From the NCBI GenBank assembly GCA_001510455.1, contig LFFH01000006.1:1-29314 (forward strand): a DNA stretch of 29,314 nucleotides, written 5' to 3'. Source of the DNA: Actinobacteria bacterium casp-actino8 (GTDB lineage Bacteria; Actinomycetota; Acidimicrobiia; Acidimicrobiales; Ilumatobacteraceae). The notes under the pieces were generated by a model. That model was not told the origin of the DNA and searched no databases. It saw only the letters and a program-made list of their open reading frames with translations. The position numbers and the translations under genes were made by a program. This document shows, in pieces, positions 6,444-13,874 of this stretch. How positions within the stretch are numbered: position 1 is the first letter of the stretch; each line of letters opens with the position of its first letter.

Positions 6444-6923
6444 GTGCGTATTCGCGGGACCCTGTTCGCTCTGACATGTGCCCTGACGGGCGCTCTGATC
6501 GTCTCGTCGTGCGGAACTGATCCGTCATCGGATTCATCGGCTGCCGGAGCACGGGCATCCGCACTGTTGGTGTCGGAGCTCCCTGAGATATCGGGCCCCA
6601 CGGTTCTGTGGTTCTGGGCGCCCGGTTGAGGTTCGTGCAATCTGGAAGCCCCCTCGGTCGAGGAGGCACGAGCGAGATATGAGGGCCGAGTGTCCTTCGT
6701 CGGTGTGGCCTGGGCGGGTTCCACCGAGTCGATGATCGATTTCATCGCGACGCACGAACTCACGTTTCCGTCGGTCGAGGATCCAGGCGGCGATGTGTTC
6801 GCCTCGTTCGGAGTCACCGGTCAGCCCGCGTGGGTCTTTCTCGACGAATCCGGCGACAGCACGAGAGTGTCGGGTTCTCTCGGCTCTGATCAGCTCGATG
6901 TGTTGATCGCCGAGATCGCCTGA
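6444..6923 (+). CDS. Candidate selenoprotein: DsbE/TlpA-like thioredoxin-fold lipoprotein, Sec encoded by TGA at 6627-6629
   Basis: Read through the TGA, this is one 159-residue protein. It has a lipoprotein signal peptide (lipobox VSSC, lipidated Cys23), a spacer rich in Ser and Ala, then a thioredoxin fold: VLWFWAPGUGSCNLEAP, a VSFVGVAW strand, and the cis-proline loop GQPAWVF (Pro128). U62 falls exactly on the nucleophilic first cysteine of the CxxC; Cys65 is the second. The pattern closely resembles mycobacterial DsbE/DsbF proteins (FWTPWCPFCNAEAP, from memory), which are extracytoplasmic thiol oxidoreductases. The frame continues intact for 97 residues after the TGA, and a SECIS-like hairpin follows at once. 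TGA is an ordinary stop for many genes here, so recoding would be local. The Trp usually before the first Cys is Gly61. A simple caller would split this into a 61-residue fragment and a second frame from 6690. The last 34 bases overlap the convergent LLM gene. A nonsense mutation from TGC is the main alternative. Confidence 0.8.
6632..6672 (+). promoter_or_regulatory. SECIS-like hairpin just downstream of the in-frame TGA
   Basis: The upper stem pairs 6648-6655 with 6660-6667: eight positions with one C-A mismatch at 6651/6664, closing a four-base loop GGUC at 6656-6659. A lower stem pairs 6632-6636 with 6668-6672 and leaves an unpaired 5' bulge. The loop begins 27 bases after the TGA. Bacterial SECIS elements are described as a short stem with a G near the start of the apical loop, roughly 16-37 bases after the UGA. 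E. coli fdhF also has GGUC in its loop. All of this lies inside the coding frame, as in other bacterial selenoprotein genes. Folding was done by eye. Confidence 0.65.
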
Positions 6924-7903
6924 ATCACCGAAGCGAAACGCGCATCGTCGCTCGGATCGGATGGTGGTTGGACGAGCACACCATCGGTGAGGCCAGAGAA
7001 CCACTGGTCGATGACCGCGGGTAAGTCGTCCCACGTGGCCGACGGGACGAGCGCATCGAGATGTTCATCGGTGAGGACATCGGCCAGTCGGTCCCATTCA
7101 CCCTTGCGTGTGAGTTCTTGCAATCGAGCACCGACGTCTTCCCAGCCGAACAACTCGAGAGTCCGTCGATAGGCCGGAGTCGAGTACAAGAAAGCGAGCA
7201 CCGCTCGTTGGGCACCTCGGCTGGCATCGACGTCTGCGGCTGTGGCTCCGGTGATGAATGGAGACGCCGTGGAGATCTCGACGTCTCGGCCGGCCGCGCC
7301 AACGACGGGGCGCAGTCGTTCCCGAAGGAAGCGGGGGTGCGAGTTGGTGGGGTGGGTCACCAGCCCGTCGGCGACATCGGCCGCGAGTTCGATGGCTCGA
7401 TCGTTGATGCCCCCGAGCCAGAGTCGAGGGCCGGAGTGAGGTAGGGGCCCGGGGTTGAAGAAAGGTTGCAGTCGAGTGACCGAGTAATTCGGGTTCTCGA
7501 CACGAAGGGCTTCGCCGGTCGAGAACGAATGCCATGCGGCCCGAACGACGGCGACGTAGTCGCGCATCCACGGGATGGGGCGACGCCACGGCACTCCGAA
7601 ACGACCTTCGACGTTCTGTCGAATCTGTGAGCCGAGTCCGAGGTGGAAGCGTCCACCCGACATGCGTGACAGGTCCCAGGCCTGCAACGCCACGAGCATC
7701 GGGCTGCGCGGAAACGCAAGGGTCAGGCTGGTCTGAACCCGTAGCTCGCTCGTGTGCTCGAGCGCGAGCAAGGCGACACTGAACGAGTCGTGGATGGTTT
7801 CGGGCACGTGGAGGACGTCGAAGCCGAGTGCCTCGACCCGTCGTGCGTAAGCGCCCGTCTCTTCGAGAGGGAGACGATCACTCATGCCAGCGATGACTTT
7901 CAC
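6890..7903 (-). CDS. LLM-class (luciferase-like) F420-dependent oxidoreductase
   Basis: A protein of 337 residues. It starts KVIAGMSDRLPLEETGAYARRVEALGFD and carries the TIM-barrel landmarks of luciferase-like oxidoreductases: LTLAFPRSPM, LSRMSGGRFHLGLGSQ and GPRLWLGGINDRAIELAADVADGLVTH. Relatives in Actinobacteria generally use coenzyme F420; the substrate cannot be told. The GTG at 7903 has a TACCCT hexamer six bases upstream. It diverges from the Rieske oxygenase gene across an 87-base gap that may hold both promoters. Its 3' end overlaps the selenoprotein candidate by 34 bases tail to tail. Confidence 0.87.
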   Translation of the reverse strand: MKVIAGMSDRLPLEETGAYARRVEALGFDVLHVPETIHDSFSVALLALEHTSELRVQTSLTLAFPRSPMLVALQAWDLSRMSGGRFHLGLGSQIRQNVEGRFGVPWRRPIPWMRDYVAVVRAAWHSFSTGEALRVENPNYSVTRLQPFFNPGPLPHSGPRLWLGGINDRAIELAADVADGLVTHPTNSHPRFLRERLRPVVGAAGRDVEISTASPFITGATAADVDASRGAQRAVLAFLYSTPAYRRTLELFGWEDVGARLQELTRKGEWDRLADVLTDEHLDALVPSATWDDLPAVIDQWFSGLTDGVLVQPPSDPSDDARFASVIQAISAINTSS

Positions 7904-7909
7904 GTCGAC

Positions 7910-7915
7910 AGGGTA
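7910..7915 (-). promoter_or_regulatory. Leaderless-type -10 hexamer for the LLM gene
   Basis: On the minus strand TACCCT ends six bases before the GTG at 7903; no ribosome-binding site is seen. Confidence 0.42.
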
Positions 7916-7977
7916 GTGAACCGAGTCGGGTGCTCATCCATTCGAACATTGCGATCGTCGGACATTGACACGTGGTC

Positions 7978-7983
7978 TAGAGT
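7978..7983 (+). promoter_or_regulatory. Leaderless-type -10 hexamer for the Rieske oxygenase gene
   Basis: TAGAGT ends seven bases before the ATG at 7991. A TTGACA at 7965-7970 is only seven bases upstream, too close to be its -35 element. Confidence 0.42.
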
Positions 7984-7990
7984 TCGCCGC

Positions 7991-9145
7991 ATGACCGAGT
8001 CGACGGTTCATGTGGCTCGCCGAGGAGATCTACCTCAACGGGCGGGAGTTGGAATTCCGACGACACCGGGTTACGGCCCGTCGGTGATGGACGCGAGTGT
8101 GTATCGGGACCCCGCACGATTCGAGCGGGAGCGTGAGAACGTGTTGGCGACTCACTGGCTGATCGCCGGCCGGGTCGAGCAAGTTCCGAGTGCGGGAGAT
8201 TGGCTGACCTACGAGGGGCACGGGGAGTCGGTCGTGGTCGTACGGCAGACCGACGGCTCGTTCGCCGCGTTTCACAACGTCTGCCGTCACCGCGGGCCGG
8301 CATTCGTCGGAGATCGAAACGGGTGTGGTGCGCGTCGCTTCACGTGCCCGTATCACGGGTGGGTGTACGACACGAAAGGGCGCCTCGTCGGAGTTCCCGA
8401 ACGTGAGGATTTTGACCCGGTCCATCTCGATACCGGAGCCGTCCCCGTGGCTGTCGACGTGTGGGGTGGCTGGATTTGGATCAACATGTCGGGTCCGGAT
8501 GTCGCCGGTGGGTTGATCGAAGCGATCGGGCCTGAGATCACCGCCGATCTCGGCGCTTTCAAGATGGAGGACATGGTCGTTCACGAAGTCGTGGAATACG
8601 ACGTGCCCGTGAGCTACAAGGCCATCGTCGACGGATTCAACGAGATCTACCACGTGACCGAATTGCACCATGTTCCGCCCGAGTTCACCAAGGCCGCTCG
8701 TTCGGCAACGTTCCACCTCGTCGGCGACAACTACATGTGCTTCGTGCCCCGTGTCGAACACGTCGACAAGCTGGCGAGCGAGGACTACGACCATCACCGA
8801 TTTGCGATCTGTCATTACGTGGTGTTTCCGAACACGGTGTTCAACTGCAATCCCGAGCACATTCAGGTTTTTCAGCCGATTCCCGTCGGTGTCGATCGAA
8901 CTCGTTTCCTGTGCTGGGAAATCATCTACCCCGGTGATCTTGGTGACCCCGAATACCGCCGTTACTTCGACAAGACCATGGCTCACTGGACCGAACTGAA
9001 GCGCGTGGTGGGTGAGGACATCGCTATTTACGACCAGATGGAGCGCACGAAGAACTCGCGGGCATTCACGCAGCAGATCCTGTCGTCGCGCGAGTTCAAG
9101 ATCGCTCACTATCACGAACAGATGGCGCGCAAGACCGACATCTGA
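7991..9145 (+). CDS. Rieske non-haem iron oxygenase, alpha subunit
   Basis: A protein of 384 residues with the two domains of ring-hydroxylating oxygenase alpha subunits. The Rieske [2Fe-2S] motif is C98-R-H100 and C119-P-Y-H122. The catalytic domain has the mononuclear iron motif GFNEIYHVTELHH, with His221 and His226 as likely ligands; the third, acidic ligand is probably in GEDIAIYDQME near residue 350. Such enzymes hydroxylate or demethylate aromatic or other hydrophobic substrates using electrons from a separate reductase. No beta subunit, ferredoxin or reductase gene is adjacent, so partners must be elsewhere. The ATG at 7991 follows a -10-like hexamer. A longer frame back to 7754 runs antisense through the LLM gene and is rejected. 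Confidence 0.9.
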   Translation: MTESTVHVARRGDLPQRAGVGIPTTPGYGPSVMDASVYRDPARFERERENVLATHWLIAGRVEQVPSAGDWLTYEGHGESVVVVRQTDGSFAAFHNVCRHRGPAFVGDRNGCGARRFTCPYHGWVYDTKGRLVGVPEREDFDPVHLDTGAVPVAVDVWGGWIWINMSGPDVAGGLIEAIGPEITADLGAFKMEDMVVHEVVEYDVPVSYKAIVDGFNEIYHVTELHHVPPEFTKAARSATFHLVGDNYMCFVPRVEHVDKLASEDYDHHRFAICHYVVFPNTVFNCNPEHIQVFQPIPVGVDRTRFLCWEIIYPGDLGDPEYRRYFDKTMAHWTELKRVVGEDIAIYDQMERTKNSRAFTQQILSSREFKIAHYHEQMARKTDI

Positions 9146-9211
9146 CCAGGTCAGAGCCGAATTGTCGGCATCTTCTCAAGTGTTGCGGGGTTCCAATCGA
9201 TACCCATCCCC

Positions 9212-10321
9212 ATGAAGACGCTGACCAATCATCTGAAGCGAACGATCCTGGCCTCGTTGTGTGCCGCCACCGTTCTCGGCGTCGTGGGAGTGCCCGGTGC
9301 CAGTGCTCGATCGTCGCAACAGGTCGCCGGAACCTACGTCGTGAAGCCCGGTGAGTGGCTGTCGCGTATTGCAGCGAAGAACGGCGTTCGCTACGCAGAT
9401 CTGTTGGCGGTGAATGGTTTCACGATGTCGACGGTGATTCATCCGGGGCAGACGATCACGTTGCCGGGTGCTGCGTCGTCGCAGTCAGCGAATTCGTCAT
9501 CGGTGTCGCAGTCGTCGTCGGTGTCGCGGTCGGTTGCGGCTGGTGGTTCGTACACGGTGAAGTCGGGTGACTTCTTCTCTCGTATCGCGTCGCGAAACGG
9601 TGTGTCGGTTCGGGATCTGTTGGCGGTCAACGGTTTCTCGGCGTCGACGGTGATTCTTCCGGGGCAGACGATCAAGTTGCCGGCCTCGGCTGCGTCGTCA
9701 TCGGTGTCGCAGCCGTCGTCGCAGTCGTCGCCGGTGTCGCGGTCGGTTGCGGCTGGTGGTTCGTACACCGTGAAGTCGGGTGACTTCTTCTCTCGTATCG
9801 CGTCGCGAAACGGTGTGTCGGTCCGGGATCTCTTGGCGGTGAATGGTTTCACGATGTCGACGGTCATCTACCCGGGACAGACGATCACGTTGCCGGCCTC
9901 GGCAACGTCGGTGTCGACGACACCCGTCCTGTCGGCCGCAGCGATCAAGGTCAACAAGGTTCTCGATTTCGCCAAGGCGCAGCTGGGCAAGCCCTACGAG
10001 TTCGGTGCCGTTGGGCCCGACTCTTACGACTGCTCCGGTCTGGTGCGGGCAGCCTTTCGTCAGGTCGGCATCTCGTTGCCTCACAGCAGCTATTGGCAGT
10101 CGTTCCGAGGTGCCGCCGTCGATTGGCGTAGCGAGGCGATCCGGCCGGGTGACCTCGTCTTCACCTTCTCGTCGCTGAATCGGACCCAGATCAGCCACGT
10201 GGGCATCGCCATCAGCGATAGTCAGTGGATCGAGGCCCCCTACACCGGGGCCAACGTGCGGATCGCTCGGATGCCGAGCGACTCTCGGATCCAAGAAGTA
10301 CGTCGAATCATCGCTGACTGA
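9212..10321 (+). CDS. Secreted peptidoglycan hydrolase with three LysM domains and NlpC/P60 domain
   Basis: A protein of 369 residues. It has a Sec signal peptide (basic start, hydrophobic core, GASA cleavage site near residue 32), then LysM domains at about 41-85, 113-157 and 184-228 joined by Ser/Val-rich linkers. The C-terminal NlpC/P60 domain spans about 246-369. The catalytic Cys is C274 in YDCSG and the His is H329 in SHVGIA. E341 in IEAP occupies the third position, which is Glu in mycobacterial RipA. LysM binds N-acetylglucosamine polymers and NlpC/P60 cuts peptide stems, so this is probably a cell-wall endopeptidase active outside the membrane. LysM2 and LysM3 are close copies at DNA level. 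The gene appears to stand alone; no clear promoter hexamer or ribosome-binding site precedes the ATG. Confidence 0.92.
   Translation: MKTLTNHLKRTILASLCAATVLGVVGVPGASARSSQQVAGTYVVKPGEWLSRIAAKNGVRYADLLAVNGFTMSTVIHPGQTITLPGAASSQSANSSSVSQSSSVSRSVAAGGSYTVKSGDFFSRIASRNGVSVRDLLAVNGFSASTVILPGQTIKLPASAASSSVSQPSSQSSPVSRSVAAGGSYTVKSGDFFSRIASRNGVSVRDLLAVNGFTMSTVIYPGQTITLPASATSVSTTPVLSAAAIKVNKVLDFAKAQLGKPYEFGAVGPDSYDCSGLVRAAFRQVGISLPHSSYWQSFRGAAVDWRSEAIRPGDLVFTFSSLNRTQISHVGIAISDSQWIEAPYTGANVRIARMPSDSRIQEVRRIIAD
9521..9690 (+). repeat. Direct repeat copy 1 (LysM2 plus linker)
   Basis: This stretch recurs 213 bases downstream at 9734-9903. The first hundred or so bases differ at very few positions by eye, with more divergence towards the end. 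It encodes the linker and LysM2 domain of the NlpC/P60 protein. Confidence 0.8.
9734..9903 (+). repeat. Direct repeat copy 2 (LysM3 plus linker)
   Basis: This is the second copy of the intragenic repeat at 9521-9690. Near-identity at DNA level, including synonymous positions, implies recent duplication or gene conversion. Confidence 0.8.
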
Positions 10322-10373
10322 TCGCTGCTGATCCTCCTCGAGGGGGCTTGTCGAACGACCTCACGGAGTGTGA

Positions 10374-10379
10374 CACGCT
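10374..10379 (+). promoter_or_regulatory. Leaderless-type -10 hexamer for the enoyl-CoA hydratase gene
   Basis: CACGCT ends six bases before the GTG at 10386. It may drive the four-gene run up to the TetR gene, although a second promoter-like site lies at 12162. Confidence 0.38.
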
Positions 10380-10385
10380 GTCGGA

Positions 10386-11162
10386 GTGCCGAGCTTTGAG
10401 AACCTGCGAGTCGACGAGTCCGGATCGATCGCCACGATCTCGTTGCATCGTCCACATCGCCTGAACGCCCTTTCCCGCGACCTTCTCGGCGAGATCGTCG
10501 ATGTGGCTGCGTGGCTTCACGATCGCAACGACCTTCGGGTGGTGATCGTTCGCGGATCGAATGGAAACTTCTCGGCCGGATTCGATCTGGACGACTTCGT
10601 CGCCGACGCTCCGTCGACGTCTCCGCGCGAGTCAGCCGACCTCGGGCGGCGGGCGACCGAAGCATTAGCGCGTGTTCCACAGATCACGATCGCCGCTGTC
10701 GACGGGCACTGCATCGGTGGGGGACTCGTCTTGGTCAGTGCATGCGATCTTCGATACGCGTCCGAGACGGCGCGCTTTCGAATACCCGAAGTCGATCTCG
10801 GCATTCCGCTCGCCTGGGGAGGAATTCCGCGACTCGTACGTGAGATCGGCCCGGCGCTCACCAAGGAGTTGGTTCTGACCTGTCGTCTGTTCGACGCGCT
10901 CGAAGCAATGTCCATCGGATTCCTGAACGGTGTCGTCCAGGCGGAAGATTTGACGAACCACGTCGAGGCAGTGGCTCAGTCCCTCGCGTCGAAACCGCTG
11001 TATGCATTGCGTACGACCAAGAACCAGGTCGAGGCGGTGATGGACGAAATCGCTTCGACGGCCCACAGCACGACTGATGCCGATGTGCTGGCCTATGCAC
11101 TTCGAGATCCCGAGAGCCGTGAGGTGTCCAAGCGATACCTCGCCGAGAGGAGAAACACATGA
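10386..11162 (+). CDS. Enoyl-CoA hydratase/isomerase family protein
   Basis: A protein of 258 residues with the crotonase fold. The first oxyanion-hole region is NFSAGFDLDDF and the second is HCIGGGLVLVSACDLRYA. The later motif RIPEVDLGIPLAWGGIPRLVREIG carries a Glu-Val-Asp at the usual substrate-binding stretch. Crotonases hydrate, isomerise, cleave or dehalogenate acyl-CoA esters; the exact reaction cannot be chosen from sequence. The stop overlaps the ATG of the next gene by four bases (ATGA at 11159-11162), implying coupled expression with the SnoaL-like protein. Confidence 0.85.
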   Translation: MPSFENLRVDESGSIATISLHRPHRLNALSRDLLGEIVDVAAWLHDRNDLRVVIVRGSNGNFSAGFDLDDFVADAPSTSPRESADLGRRATEALARVPQITIAAVDGHCIGGGLVLVSACDLRYASETARFRIPEVDLGIPLAWGGIPRLVREIGPALTKELVLTCRLFDALEAMSIGFLNGVVQAEDLTNHVEAVAQSLASKPLYALRTTKNQVEAVMDEIASTAHSTTDADVLAYALRDPESREVSKRYLAERRNT

Positions 11163-12118
11163 CTCATCGCGTCGACGAATTCGTCAGTCGGTTCGTGTCA
11201 TCGATGGACGACGTGAATTCGATCCATCGTTCAGTGACTCAGTCGTGTGGTCTGTCGCCGCACGAGATGCACGAGGCTCTCACTCACGCTCGCTTCTCTG
11301 ACGATCGCGCCTATGGCATCCAGCTGATGGCTGACTTCATGAATCCTGATGATTCGCGGTACTTCGATGCGATCTACGGTTCGTTCTACGGGCAGGCCGA
11401 CATTCGCGCCTGGCTCGTCCCCACGATGTCGTCGATCGATTTCATCGATTTTCGCCCGTTGGGAGACGTCGTGTTCCTCGACGACGGGGTCGGAACGACC
11501 ACGGTCGACGAATGGCAAATGTTCATGGGTGATATTCCGTTGTCGAAAGGTGTCTCGGTGCGCCGATTCCGGGACGGGTGGATCACGTGGGCTTGCGATG
11601 TGTACGACACATCGCTGTTCAGAGCGCCCGGTCCAGATGGCGAGACTGCTCCCTTGCCGGCCCCTCCGTCGCCTGGAGAATGGACGATGGACCCATCAGC
11701 TCCGGTGGTGGCGGCCAAGGACGTCGATTTCGATGCCGACTCCGATCAGTTCCACGAGACGGATTCGGTGTACGTCGATCCCATTTTCGGAGAGTTCCGT
11801 GGTCGAGAAGAGATTCGCGCCTGGATGGTCGACGTCATGGGGAAAGTCGGGAACATCGAATTCGTGCCGGTCGGCCCGGAACTGAACGATGGTTCGACCT
11901 ACCTGCAGGAATGGGTTCAGATGGCGGTGACTCCTGATGGAGGACGAGTTCCGATGACTCGAGGAACGAGTGTCCGTCGGTACCGAGACGGATGGACCGT
12001 GCACGCGGCCGACTACTTCGACACCGCCACGATCCTGGCGCCCGAGGTGATCGCCGCCAGTGTGGCGTGCGGTTCGACACTCACCGCCGACGACATCGCC
12101 CGCTACCGCAACCGCTGA
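11159..12118 (+). CDS. Tandem SnoaL-like (NTF2-fold) protein
   Basis: A protein of 319 residues that appears to contain two homologous NTF2/SnoaL-type units. The first half has FYGQADIRAWLVPTM, later KGVSVRRFRDGWITWACDVYDTS. The second half has FRGREEIRAWMVDVM and RGTSVRRYRDGWTVHAADYFDTA. The matching order of motifs shows an internal duplication. SnoaL-like domains occur in cyclases, isomerases and small-molecule binding proteins, so no reaction is proposed. It sits one ATGA overlap after the crotonase gene and may act on the same pathway. There is no signal peptide. Confidence 0.75.
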   Translation: MTHRVDEFVSRFVSSMDDVNSIHRSVTQSCGLSPHEMHEALTHARFSDDRAYGIQLMADFMNPDDSRYFDAIYGSFYGQADIRAWLVPTMSSIDFIDFRPLGDVVFLDDGVGTTTVDEWQMFMGDIPLSKGVSVRRFRDGWITWACDVYDTSLFRAPGPDGETAPLPAPPSPGEWTMDPSAPVVAAKDVDFDADSDQFHETDSVYVDPIFGEFRGREEIRAWMVDVMGKVGNIEFVPVGPELNDGSTYLQEWVQMAVTPDGGRVPMTRGTSVRRYRDGWTVHAADYFDTATILAPEVIAASVACGSTLTADDIARYRNR

Positions 12119-12161
12119 GATTCGACCCGACTCGAGGCGATTCGGAGACGTCCCGTCGGGT

Positions 12162-12167
12162 TACTCT
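12162..12167 (+). promoter_or_regulatory. Possible -10 hexamer upstream of the amidohydrolase gene
   Basis: TACTCT lies 24 bases before the ATG at 12192. It would give a short leader that includes the ribosome-binding site AGGGGGA at 12182-12188. Confidence 0.3.
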
Positions 12168-12191
12168 GGGGCCGAGTGCCAAGGGGGAAAC

Positions 12192-13874
12192 ATGGCTCAT
12201 GAACTCGTCATTCGTCACGGCTCGGTGATCGACGGAACTGGTGCTGCGCCGCTGCGCGCTGACGTGGCCGTGGACGGGGATCGCATCACGGCGATCGGCG
12301 ACTTGTCCGGGGTGGAGGCGTCTCGTGAGATCGACGCCACGGGTCACGTCGTCACACCCGGATTCGTCGATCTGCACACCCACCTCGACGCACAGATCGC
12401 GTGGGATCCGATGATGACCTCGTCGTCGTGGCACGGAGTGACCACGGTGCTCATGGGTAACTGTGGTGTCACGTTCGCACCAGTCGCCCCCGAATCGCGC
12501 GGATACCTGGCCGAGCTGATGGAGAGCGTGGAAGACATTCCGCGGGAAGCGATCCTCGGCGGCCTGCCGTGGGACTGGGAGACGTTTCCGCAGTATCTCG
12601 ATTCGGTGCAGAAGTTGGGTCCAGCTCTGAACGTGGTGGGAATGGTGGGGCATTGCGCCGTCCGCTACCACGTGATGGGTGAGCGGTCGATGGCCGAAGA
12701 CGCCGTGGCGACGCCCGATGAACTGGCGCGCATGCGCGACATCGTTGCTGAATCGGTGGCCGGGGGCGCAGTCGGATTCTCGACGTCGCGAATTCTTCTC
12801 CACACGGTGCCCGACGGCCGCAAGGTGCCGGGCACCTTCGCGTCCATCGAAGAATACGAAGCGATCGCCGACGGAATGAACGACGGTGGAGGTGGACTGT
12901 TTCAAGCCGTGCTCGACTTCGAGACCAAGTTCCAGCACGAAATCGAGTTGCTGCGCGCCATGGCCCGACGAGGCGGCGACGTGTTGTTCTCGGCCGGTGT
13001 GGGCAACGGAACGTCCGACGCCGCCGGATTCTGGGAATCGATGTTCGCCGACATGCGGGCCAACGACGGAAACGTGTCGGCCATCGCCATGACTCGTCCG
13101 AGTGGAAGTCTGATGGGGTTGCATCAGGTTCCGCCGGTGGCGAGCGCCGCTTGGCGTCGATTGATGGCACTACCCAACCTCGACGAGCGTCTGGCCGTGC
13201 TGTCCGACGCCTCGTCGCGACGCGAATTGATCGACGAAGGAAAAGAGCGCGGCACGTGGTACGACCCGGCCTTGATCTACCCGCTGGGCAGTGGAAGCGT
13301 TCCTGAGTATCACGTCGAAGACGACGACTCGCTGGCGGTTCTCGCCGAGCGTGCGGGTCAACACCCGGTGGAATGGATCGTCGATCGACTGCTCGAGTCC
13401 GAAGGTCGGGAATTCTTCAACGTGTGGTTCTTCAACCGCAATCGAGCCAACATCGGCAAGTTCTTGAATCTCGACGCCGTGTGCCCGGGTCTCGGTGACG
13501 CCGGAGCCCACGCCGGACAGATCTGCGATGCCGATGCCCCCACTCACTATCTCTCGTACTGGTGTCGGGACCGTGGCATCACCGATCTGCCCGACGCCAT
13601 CCGCCGTCTGTCGTCGAAACCGGCCGCCGTTCTCGGACTGAAGGATCGAGGAACCTTGGCCGTCGGCGCCTTCGCCGATCTCAACGTGTTCGACCCGCAG
13701 GGGCTGCAGTTCGGATATCCCGAGTACGTCAACGATTTCCCGAACGGTAAGGGTCGCCTTCGGGTCGGAGCGTCCGGTTACGCGGTCACCTTGGTGAACG
13801 GTGAGGTCGTCACCGAACAGGGACGTAACACAGGACGTCGCCCGGGTCGGGTGATTCGGGAGTTCGCTCGGTGA
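12192..13874 (+). CDS. N-acyl-D-amino-acid deacylase-like amidohydrolase
   Basis: A protein of 560 residues of the amidohydrolase superfamily (amidohydrolase 3 / D-aminoacylase type). The N-terminal beta-sandwich carries IRHGSVIDGTGAAP. The metal-binding HxH is in VDLHTHLDAQ (His62, His64), followed by GNCGVTFAP. A late GDAGAHAGQICD provides the catalytic Asp region, and the C terminus returns to the sandwich with GTLAVGAFADLNVFDP and VTLVNGEVV. Family members remove N-acyl groups from D-amino acids or act on related amides. The ATG at 12192 has a strong AGGGGGA site four bases upstream. The stop overlaps the start of the TetR gene (GTGA at 13871-13874). Confidence 0.88.
   Translation: MAHELVIRHGSVIDGTGAAPLRADVAVDGDRITAIGDLSGVEASREIDATGHVVTPGFVDLHTHLDAQIAWDPMMTSSSWHGVTTVLMGNCGVTFAPVAPESRGYLAELMESVEDIPREAILGGLPWDWETFPQYLDSVQKLGPALNVVGMVGHCAVRYHVMGERSMAEDAVATPDELARMRDIVAESVAGGAVGFSTSRILLHTVPDGRKVPGTFASIEEYEAIADGMNDGGGGLFQAVLDFETKFQHEIELLRAMARRGGDVLFSAGVGNGTSDAAGFWESMFADMRANDGNVSAIAMTRPSGSLMGLHQVPPVASAAWRRLMALPNLDERLAVLSDASSRRELIDEGKERGTWYDPALIYPLGSGSVPEYHVEDDDSLAVLAERAGQHPVEWIVDRLLESEGREFFNVWFFNRNRANIGKFLNLDAVCPGLGDAGAHAGQICDADAPTHYLSYWCRDRGITDLPDAIRRLSSKPAAVLGLKDRGTLAVGAFADLNVFDPQGLQFGYPEYVNDFPNGKGRLRVGASGYAVTLVNGEVVTEQGRNTGRRPGRVIREFAR

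Noticed and set aside
6627..6629. TGA read as tryptophan (alternative genetic code)
   Set aside because: TGA ends many other genes in the window, such as icmB's neighbour DUF393, the crotonase, tig and the GPx, and TGG is used for Trp throughout.
6444..6923. Frameshifted or decayed pseudogene
   Set aside because: There is no shift; the same frame is intact on both sides of one TGA, the conserved motifs are all kept, a promoter-like site is present and a SECIS-like hairpin follows. A single recent nonsense change cannot be fully excluded.
7965..7970. TTGACA as the -35 element of the Rieske gene
   Set aside because: It is only seven bases from the -10-like TAGAGT; the spacing is wrong for a sigma-70-type promoter.
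12081..13124. Long minus-strand open frame inside the amidohydrolase gene
   Set aside because: Its His/Arg-rich translation has no recognisable domain, and the plus strand is clearly coding.
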